DNA of 64,000 bases from Palaemon carinicauda. Its lineage: Eukaryota > Arthropoda > Malacostraca > Decapoda > Palaemonidae. Positions 51,385 through 64,000 of the stretch are shown piece after piece. The stretch spans positions 89,718,167 to 89,782,166 of the forward strand of contig NC_090728.1 in assembly GCF_036898095.1 (NCBI RefSeq), written 5' to 3'. Positions within the stretch are counted from its first letter, which is position 1. Every line of letters starts with the position of its first letter. Under the pieces are notes generated by a model, which saw only the letters and a list, made by a program, of their open reading frames with translations, searched no databases and was not told where the DNA came from. The position numbers and the translations under genes are program-made.

Positions 51385-51477
<93 letters not shown>

Positions 51478-51693
51478 TGTATGTATGTATGTATGTATGT
51501 ATATATCTTTCCTGTCACTCAGGGGGAGAGGAGTAGTCATACGTTGGTGACAGGGGATACCCCGAGAGTAAGACTCGGAAACCACACATACAAATTGCCG
51601 AACCACCGGGTTATAGTTAGGAAACGGAGAGGAGGAGGGAAGGGTTGAATCTGTGCGCATGTGTGCATATATATCTAAATATTGAGACGTCAT
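51361..51693. repeat. Unnamed interspersed repeat, copy B
   Basis: Begins GAACAAGTGTCTAGCT, then (TA)n at 51390-51444 and about fourteen TATG units to 51503, then CCTGTCACTCAGGGGGAGAG, GTGACAGGGGATACCCCGAG and an end ATCTGTGCGCATGTGTGC through CTAAATATTGAGACGTCA. Longer and apparently better preserved than copy A at 45648-45912. It has no open frame with recognisable motifs. Confidence 0.72.
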
Positions 51694-52906
51694 ACTCCTT
51701 CATAGCTATATTGATCTAAACAGTGAATTAGGTACCAGTTAGTGGTCGATTAGGTTGGAGAAGCTTCAAAAGTAGAAGCTATATCCTTAAAGAATTGCTG
51801 ATAATTATGATTCTACCATTAAGGGAAAAGACTTAGTTTGATTCTGTAAAAGTGAATGATTCTTCAAGAATTAGTTGCCGAGGTATATTAGGCAACTAGG
51901 GCTCCTTAGCAAGAAGCGTTAAATTTATTGACAATTCCAACGACTTGACGCTTGAGCATTCCGACTCTGAAAATGTAGCTTGGTTTAACATTTCTCCCTT
52001 TGAGCTTGGATGATGATGATGATGATTTTTTTTTTTAACAGGCTTAGAAGACAGTTACAAATAGTCAAATATCGATGCTATATGTTATTACTAATGAGTT
52101 ATTTAGGCACAATAGATAAATATAGGAATAACCTATGTACGGGAATGTGTTGTTATGGTGAATAGAACCCCATGTTAAGTTGTGTCGAGTGAATCCCTTC
52201 CCACGTAATGTAAATGTAATTCGAAGTTTTTGAAAGCAATGTAACTTTATTTTACTGAAAAAAAAATAATGAAACTTTTGTGCTATGCATTAACATTGTT
52301 CGTTAACGTGAATATTATGGACTCCTTATTGATGCACTTTTTCTAAAATATTTACAAACTACTGTACGTTTTGAAAGTTAGTTGGAATGTCGAATCTTTG
52401 ATCACAATATGTTGCATCATAGATTTTCATTTCCTTCTTTGTAGGCATCATAATTATTCTTCATGAATTTATTCAAGTTCCATAGGAATGATTTGCTACG
52501 AGTTCCCAATGTAATTCTATTAGTGACATTGATAATCCGAGGTGTTTTGTTAAGTTAAAATTTATTTTTGTGTTATACAAGAAAGTATATGTAAGGAAAA
52601 TTATAATACATTAACTAGTTACGATTTTGTTGTGAACAAAACTAAGGAAAGAGAGAGAACTTCGTAAAAAGTATTTTGATCATTACGAAACTTTGTTGAA
52701 AAAATTAGGCGAAAAACAACACTGGTATCTGAAATCTGTTCGTCATTATACGCGCACCTTTAAGAAGGATAAGGTCATGTATAGCAGCTAAGGGATGGCC
52801 AGAGTTTAAAGTTACCCTGTCCTAATATGGGAGAGGGTTGTCTGTAATCGTGTGGAAAGTTTCCGTATCTGCAACATGGTTTATTTATACATAATTTATA
52901 TACCAT

Positions 52907-52909
<3 letters not shown>
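51694..52909. other. Unassigned AT-rich sequence
   Basis: A short GATGAT run near 52010 is followed by a T run. No gene or element recognised. Confidence 0.5.
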
Positions 52910-53254
<345 letters not shown>

Positions 53255-53699
53255 CGTACGCGCGTGCATGCATGCGGGGGCTTGACTAAGTTTTTGTTTG
53301 GAACTTCACAATTCGATAGATGTTTTACCGTGGCTGTCGTAAAACTTAATCAGTGCATGGTTTTGTAATCCCAATAAGGTTGATAATAATAGACACTTTA
53401 AAATACTCGCCTTTTCCCCCTTTTTGGGTTAATGCCAGAAGGGTAAAGCCTACCGGTTCTTTGCAAGTTTCTATGGTGAGATGTGACGCCCTGATCCTTT
53501 CTTGACTTCCAAGGTGGTCAACTATAGGCCTAGTATCTTACTACTGACGGCTTTTGTACTTTCGTTTTCCTCTCAAGAAGTCAGGTCTCCAGTAGTGACG
53601 GTGCTCTCATGATTTACTGTTATCCTTTTCACTAAAAAAGAGAGAAAAAAAAGGTAGGCGACGGCTATGAACACCAATATGACGGGTTTACTTGTCGAG
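53255..53699. other. Unassigned sequence
   Basis: A block near 53407-53460 (CCCCCTTTTTGGGTTAATGC and following) looks like a degraded interspersed repeat, but I cannot place it. Nothing else recognised. Confidence 0.4.
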
Positions 53700-54720
53700 A
53701 GTTTATGCATTTTTGTTTTTATGTGAGATTGCTATAGCTTTACGTTATAGGAATTACCAGAAATACAAATGTAAAAAAGCTGACAAAGAAGGAATTATTT
53801 TTTGTCCTGCTTGTGGATTTGTAAAAAATAAATAGCTAAGGATAAGATTTGAAGAGCTTTATCAAGATCCTTTTTTGCAAATTTACATATGTAATTTTAT
53901 TATGAAGCAAATGAAAAGGCTCTCTTCCAAAATATTGGTAAAGCCCTTTTAGTAGTGAAGGTGGAAAAATGCAGATGCTGGCAATTGAAATGTGCGAGGA
54001 AATTGAGAAGCTAAATGAAGTTACTGCTAAATGCAAAGCTGAACTTAAAATTTAATAATTGTATCAAGAAATATGAATCATTCGAAGTTGACTTGAGATT
54101 TAATAAGACGGAAAACAAAACAAATTGTGTATTGCTGTGATTAAGAGTTCCTTACATAAAATGGAAAAGATAACACGCAGATAAAGTTGAGGAAAAGAAC
54201 TTACTGTTAAGGGTCTTCATAAACTTTGAGTAACATCATTGAGAAGAAAAGGAGGGCGTAAGTGCTCTTCACTTGTTAATACAAGGTCAACCTTCAAGGT
54301 CTCTGTTGTTGTTGGTTCTGTTGATGGAACCAGTAAGAGATGATGCAGCGACCTGAATACATATTATGGTAGAAGGTGAAGAAGTCAAAACGATGGGAAA
54401 ACTTAAAATGCATTTTTATATCATGTTTATGATGAGAAGAATGATATAGTTAGTGCCGTATTTGACATGAATAGTTATCTTATGGAAGAGAAGATAAATA
54501 TATTAGTTGAGAGACCTGTCGCTGTGGGACTACACATATTATTTTAAAATATGTCCCTGAAATTCGAAAAGGTATTCACGATGATGTTGATAAACTTATG
54601 TTACGGTGGGGCACGTATGACGTATGTGACAGATATCGTATGCTATAGCTTGCTTTTACTGTCAGATAAATGGTCACATTGAGAAGGAACGTAAGTCCAA
54701 AAATGACGGATGATTCTGTG
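53700..54720 (+). pseudogene. LINE ORF1 / gag-like RNA-binding protein relic
   Basis: Relic of the nucleic-acid-binding first protein of a LINE, which packages element RNA. Best part (54433-54708): YHVYDEKNDIVSAVFDMNSY, LMEEKINILVERPVAVGLHI, then ILKYVPEIRKGIHDDVDKLM, LRWGTYDVCDRYRML, a stop, and after a frame shift ACFYCQINGHIEKERKSK. The last is a CCHC zinc knuckle (C-x2-C-x4-H-x4-C) in which the final Cys is Arg. Upstream, CPACGFVKNK near 53800 and a charged stretch MQMLAIEMCEEIEKLNEVTA near 53970 could be the N-terminal finger and coiled coil usual for this protein, but these are weak. No reverse transcriptase block follows. Stops and frameshifts make it inactive. Confidence 0.66.
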
Positions 54721-58213
<3,493 letters not shown>

Positions 58214-58219
58214 ATACAG

Positions 58220-58276
<57 letters not shown>

Positions 58277-58279
58277 TTA

Positions 58280-58325
<46 letters not shown>
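58214..58325. repeat. (TA)n array at the centre of an inverted repeat
   Basis: TA with CAGTAAATA near the left end and TTTATA interruptions in the middle. It is the common tail of two RTE 3' ends in opposite orientation. Confidence 0.94.
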
Positions 58326-58328
<3 letters not shown>

Positions 58329-58715
58329 CCTCAGACATGTCCTTCCACTTGTCTGTTTATGTTCTTTCTATGCCAGTCCACACCCGCAAACTTTCTTAGT
58401 TCGTCGATCGAACGTCCTTTTTTCCTTCCCCTTCTCCAGGAACCCATTCTATTATTCTTAGTCTGCGATTATTATCTGCCATTCTCATTATACGTTCTGT
58501 CCACGTTCATTTCTTTTTCTTACATGTTCTTAGGATATTGTCTACTTTTAATTTGTTCTACCATCCATGTCGGTCTTTATCCCCAATATTATTCTGTCCA
58601 TACTTCTTTGCATTGTAACTAGCTTATGTTAAGACTGTGGTAAGGATCCAAGTTTCTGATGCATAAGTTAATACTGGTAGGACCATCTTATTGAATACAT
58701 TCCTTTGTGTCTGTG
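58326..58715 (-). pseudogene. RTE-like reverse transcriptase C-terminal relic
   Basis: On the minus strand the blocks in order are FNKMVLPVLTYASETWILTT near 58690, a stop, then a MDRIILGIKTDMDGR-like block, WTERIMRMADNN, IIEWVPGEG, and RSIDELRKFAGVDWHRK near 58380. The YxSETWxLT, QRSMxRxxLGI, RxAD and KxAGxxW order is the region after the polymerase in RTE-clade LINEs. At least three frame changes and one stop break it. The 3' end runs into (TA)n at 58325. The last part ([15 protein letters not shown]) parallels DWDKRIINRREWKDM of the relic at 61470-61625, so both belong to one family. The polymerase catalytic box is not included in this truncated copy. Confidence 0.75.
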
Positions 58716-59286
58716 TGTGTAAGATTACTTTTTAACTGACCGTTCTAATCCTATTCTAAGGAACCCGAAAGGTTTTCCTTCTGATTCTTTGCAGCCATAT
58801 TTTTTTTTCTAATATAGATTAACGAAACATCACGTTCTCAAAGGCTTGATGGCTCTTAGACTAAGGTCAATCGATAGGAATACATTTTTGCCAAAGGATA
58901 TTTCTGGTTTGTATATTTGGATCGACATCGTTTTAAAATGAAACCGCATGGAAAGTAACTACATTATTTTTTTATGCCGTAGGATATGTTTCAAATATTT
59001 TTTGTTTAGTGAGGTATTTGTTTTTAAATTGCTTAAAAAGAATGTTAGTTTGATTCACGGAGTCAAACACTTTTGGGAATTAGATATCTTTTTTTTTCTC
59101 ATGAGTTTAATACAAGATCTGTTGAAGTGACCTGTCATTATTTGGTCTGTCTTCTGCAAGCAGTAAAATGTTATATAACAAAGATATTTTAATTATACTA
59201 TGATTGTAGGGCTTAACCCAAAAGCTTGAGTTCAGGAAGGAATGTCTTGATGGAATTGCGATGTTATAAAAGCCTCAAGGACACGC

Positions 59287-59362
<76 letters not shown>

Positions 59363-60295
59363 CGTTACATTATCCTAAAATTAATAAATAGAAGATCTCT
59401 CGTTGGTTAGTGATATTTTAGGAGAAAGTAAGATTGATATGTTTGCGCAGAGGTTTTTGAGAGTCATGAAATTCTAAGCGAGTGCCATACTGCTGCAAGC
59501 ACGCTTCGTGTCAACCTCTCGCGTGACCTGGTTCCTAAGAATGCGAGGAATTAATATGAAATTGTATTATTTTCTTGAATATTTCCTGTTTATGCGAAAC
59601 ATCACCACACTTATAATGTCATTGTTGAAGAGATTGTTTTATTTATGATAAAATTATGTCGTGTTCATTGGTAAATTAATATAAATCACGTTGGTTTTTA
59701 TACTAGATTAAGCGACTTGAAAATATAAAAACAAGGACAGAAACAGTTATGTTACGTGTATTGAAGCAGTGACTCTTTGGAAGATAGAGGAGTTCCGGCA
59801 AAGAAATTACCAGATCCGGAGCAGTCACAGTGGCTCCACTTATTTTGCTTAATTGTCGGCCATTGGTGTTGACCAGAGTCACTGAGGGCCAGAAAATAGG
59901 CTAGCTCTTTGACCAGGGACCTACACTATGAGACGATTCGTTGTAAGCTGTGGTATGGCTCTGACTTGGTTGAAGAGATAATACGCAGCTCTAATCGATT
60001 CCAAGTTTTCGTATCTTAGAGATAAGTTAGAATTTGAGTTGCGTATTACTTACTGGACATAATTACAGTAGCTATTAGTGGAATGTTGCCGATATATTGG
60101 GACTACGAGATTACAGAATATTAACAAAATATGGGGTAATAGTCACGAGAAACTCTGAACGTGAATGTTTAAAGGTCAGGTGAATTTGAAGGAAATTCTT
60201 TGATGATGATGTATATGTGACCCGTGGAAGGAAGTTCACGACCTAGGAACAGTTAGGAGACGTCAGGAAAGGGGTGGCAATCAATGGATATGTTT
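58716..60295. other. Unassigned sequence with one (CT)n tract
   Basis: CT at 59290-59359. No gene, RNA or known element recognised. Confidence 0.5.
59290..59359. repeat. (CT)n microsatellite, about 70 bp
   Basis: Uninterrupted CT dinucleotides. Confidence 0.97.
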
Positions 60296-60296
60296 G

Positions 60297-60364
60297 AAGA
60301 TATATATTAACGAAACCTTGACACTTTTCGTAGAAGGCTATACATTGGAAAACAGAAGTCGAAT
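60297..60364 (+). repeat. Left arm of an inverted repeat around (TA)n
   Basis: ATATATATTAACGAAACCTT, then a segment with AGAAGGCTATACATTG, ending at GTCGAATATA. The reverse complement lies at 60573-60638 with a 1-base indel and several substitutions. The identity of the element is unknown. Confidence 0.88.
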
Positions 60365-60572
<208 letters not shown>

Positions 60573-60575
<3 letters not shown>

Positions 60576-60638
60576 GTCTTTTGTCTTACAATGTGTAGCC
60601 TTCTATGAAAATGTCAAGGTTTCGTTAATATATATCTA
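60573..60638 (-). repeat. Right arm of an inverted repeat around (TA)n
   Basis: Reverse complement of the left arm at 60297-60364, including AGAAGGCTACACATTG. Both arms run into the array at the same point of the sequence. Confidence 0.88.
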
Positions 60639-61469
60639 GAAAGGGGGATATTTAAAGTAGTGTGCTTGTATATGTGAAATAATTTTCATTCTAGCTATGT
60701 AGCAGTTCGTTGGATTGAATGATAGTTTTTACAGTGCAACACGTACAGCAAGGGAAATTGAAATGCTTTAAATTATTTGTTCTGCTTGTCAGAACTAGCA
60801 CGCTATCGTAGTGTTTTGTATTTAAAAAAAAATATAATAAAGTTTCGAGGCCATAAAAGTTTTTTTTTTTTTATTGGGATTTGAATTGTCCCCAGAAATT
60901 TAGTTTTATAGAAATTTTGTTCAGACTTTTTTTTTCTTTCTTTTGAGAGAAGTTTTTAAGTTTTTGAGAACTACCCCACACTTCTCTTTCCAATTTTCCT
61001 TATTCACTTGGGTTACTTAATAAGGCAAATCAACTGGGAAATGTACTTCTAATTTGATGAGATGCAATCCCTGACATTGTTGCTAAATATAAATGAGTAA
61101 TTTACCCGATGTGTTATCAGTGATACCACAACCCGAAGGTAGTTTACTTTAGTGCCAAATCGATATTTTAATTTTAGGATGCATTTGAGATTATGTAAAG
61201 AGAATAACGGTCAACAAACTGATTTAGAAAGTCACTCTCATAATGTAATAATATTTTTGATGGTTACTAAGCTACAAGTTGTAGTAGATTTTTTTATAGG
61301 TTTAATGCTTGTTAGGAGTCTTTAATTTTCTTTTTCAATGTTTGCAATATAAAAGATAAGGCATTTATGGCATCGTTGACCTTGACGGTTGTTTCATCAT
61401 TCTTTTACAAATTTGATGATCTAAGAATATTTGGGGTTAAAGAATAGTTGTTTGTTAATTTGAGTCCCT
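60639..61469. other. Unassigned AT-rich sequence
   Basis: Nothing recognised beyond short T runs. Confidence 0.45.
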
Positions 61470-61625
61470 CGAGATGGCAAACGAAGCAGGGGAGGTTAGA
61501 GAAGATGATGAATTGACGAGTTACAAAAATATTGCAGGTGTAGACTGGGATAAAAGGATCATTAACAGACGGGAGTGGAAGGACATGTCTGAGGTCTTTG
61601 TCCTGCTGTGGAATAACAACTGCTG
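61470..61625 (+). pseudogene. RTE-like reverse transcriptase, extreme C-terminus
   Basis: The frame through 61508-61625 reads DDELTSYKNIAGVDWDKRII, NRREWKDMSEVFVLLWNNNC and then two stops. DELxxYxxIAGxDW followed by xDRxxWKxxxExFVxxW is the standard end of RTE-clade polyproteins. Just upstream the sequence that would encode the basic GKRSRGR block is present but shifted in frame. The copy is truncated at about 61470. It is the best-preserved end of the family also seen at 58162-58213 and 58326-58715, and its tail is shared with the SINE-like unit at 50725-50945. Unlike those, it is not followed by (TA)n, only by a brief ACACACAC. Confidence 0.8.
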
Positions 61626-63129
<1,504 letters not shown>

Positions 63130-63241
63130 AGTAAAATACTAATAAGTATCACAAGCTCCAACAAGGCATGTTTGGCAAGAGATTTCAACTTTTTGTCTCA
63201 CGGAAACTGACTTGTCATGTAAACATACAATTTGAGTTAAA

Positions 63242-63243
<2 letters not shown>

Positions 63244-63326
<83 letters not shown>
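63244..63326. repeat. (GA)n microsatellite, about 83 bp
   Basis: Uninterrupted GA dinucleotides on the + strand. Confidence 0.97.
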
Positions 63327-63330
<4 letters not shown>

Positions 63331-64000
63331 CTCCGATTTTACGTCGTACATCAGTCATGTCGTTCTCACGCTGACACTGTTGCCCTGAAGTGCCGCATCG
63401 ATGTTACGTAACCTCAAGCCTGTTGTGAGTCGTGTCAATACGTGAATAGCGTTGTTTATTCGTTTTCCTATTTTCAGTTTCAACTTTTATTTTGGTTACT
63501 GGTTGTCAACCTTTCGTATATAGGTATATTTTAGACTGTTTACATGTACTATGTATGAAATTAGAGCCGTCATGTAAATTTGATTAAAAGAATTATACGT
63601 GTGTGTTATTTAATTGATATAACCTTCTTGAATGTTATGTATTAGGACAGGCTCTTGTTGCAGGATAGCTGTATCGGTACTTTTTCACTAGCAGAGTCGG
63701 TTTTAAAATCTTTATTCATAGTTAGAAAAGGGACATTTGAAAAGCTCTTTCATAATTTAATGCTTTTGTTAAATGCGAAAATGCTGCTCTTGAGCTATTC
63801 AAACTTAAAATGGCTCCCCCTAACCTGTACAGCATTCACTAATACCGATTGTACTTGTAGATTTGAATGTGTTGTATTGGCCTTGTGTTAAAAGTCTGCA
63901 TGTCATATATTTTTCGAGTCTTGGCGCCAGTAGATGCATGCAAATCTATACGTTTAAACAAAAATATTCAACATATGCTCAAATACATTCAAAAGAGAAA
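63327..64000. other. Unassigned sequence to the window end
   Basis: No gene, RNA or element recognised. A 78-codon frame at 63655-63891 shows no known motif. Confidence 0.4.

Overview
This window looks like repeat-dense, AT-rich nuclear DNA of an arthropod, most likely a decapod crustacean (shrimp or prawn). The basis is very dense (TA)n, (CT)n/(GA)n and (CA)n microsatellites tens to hundreds of bases long, several decayed retroelement families with simple-repeat 3' tails, and relics of DIRS-like, Merlin-like and Mutator-like elements. The assignment to decapods rests on familiarity with these repeat families, not on a search. I found no intact host gene, no true tRNA or rRNA gene, no CRISPR array and no bacterial-type operon. 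The long dipeptide reading frames (Tyr-Ile, Ser-Leu, Arg-Glu, His-Thr) are translations of microsatellites. The + strand is T- and G-rich over long stretches, and CT tracts on it outnumber GA tracts 17 to 4, so the window may be intronic to a + strand gene. That is inference.

Layout. 1-1300: a decayed DIRS-like reverse transcriptase interrupted by a tRNA-derived SINE. 3.1-4.2 kb: two LINE C-terminal relics on the minus strand, each running into a microsatellite. 6.8-8.1 kb: a short Mutator-like element with repeat-bearing terminal inverted repeats and the C-terminal part of a transposase. 9.0-10.5 kb: two oppositely oriented copies of one SINE forming a 92-bp inverted repeat, followed by a LINE relic. 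11.6-12.3 kb: a Merlin (ISXO2/IS1016-like) transposase relic that keeps all three DDE positions. 12.3-29.6 kb: mostly unassigned AT-rich sequence with scattered microsatellites and one partial SINE. 29.6-31.2 kb: a LINE C-terminus and a tRNA-like SINE. 36.7-38.5 kb: a LINE fragment and a non-coding unit whose 3' end is shared with a LINE. 43.9-44.8 kb: a SINE split by a LINE. 45.6-51.7 kb: two copies of an unnamed repeat, a converging pair of LINE relics and two SINEs. 53.7-54.7 kb: a LINE ORF1/gag-like relic with a zinc knuckle. 57.9-61.6 kb: RTE-like 3' ends and two inverted repeats folded around (TA)n. The rest is microsatellites and unassigned sequence.

The coding relics do not form a pathway; they are independent selfish elements, all broken by stops, frameshifts or truncation. 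The most informative pattern is that retroelement 3' ends repeatedly join directly to microsatellites of matching type, and in three places near-identical element ends sit in inverted orientation around or beside (TA)n. This suggests that retroelement tails seed, or are trapped by, the arrays that dominate this genome. I saw no convincing new gene system.
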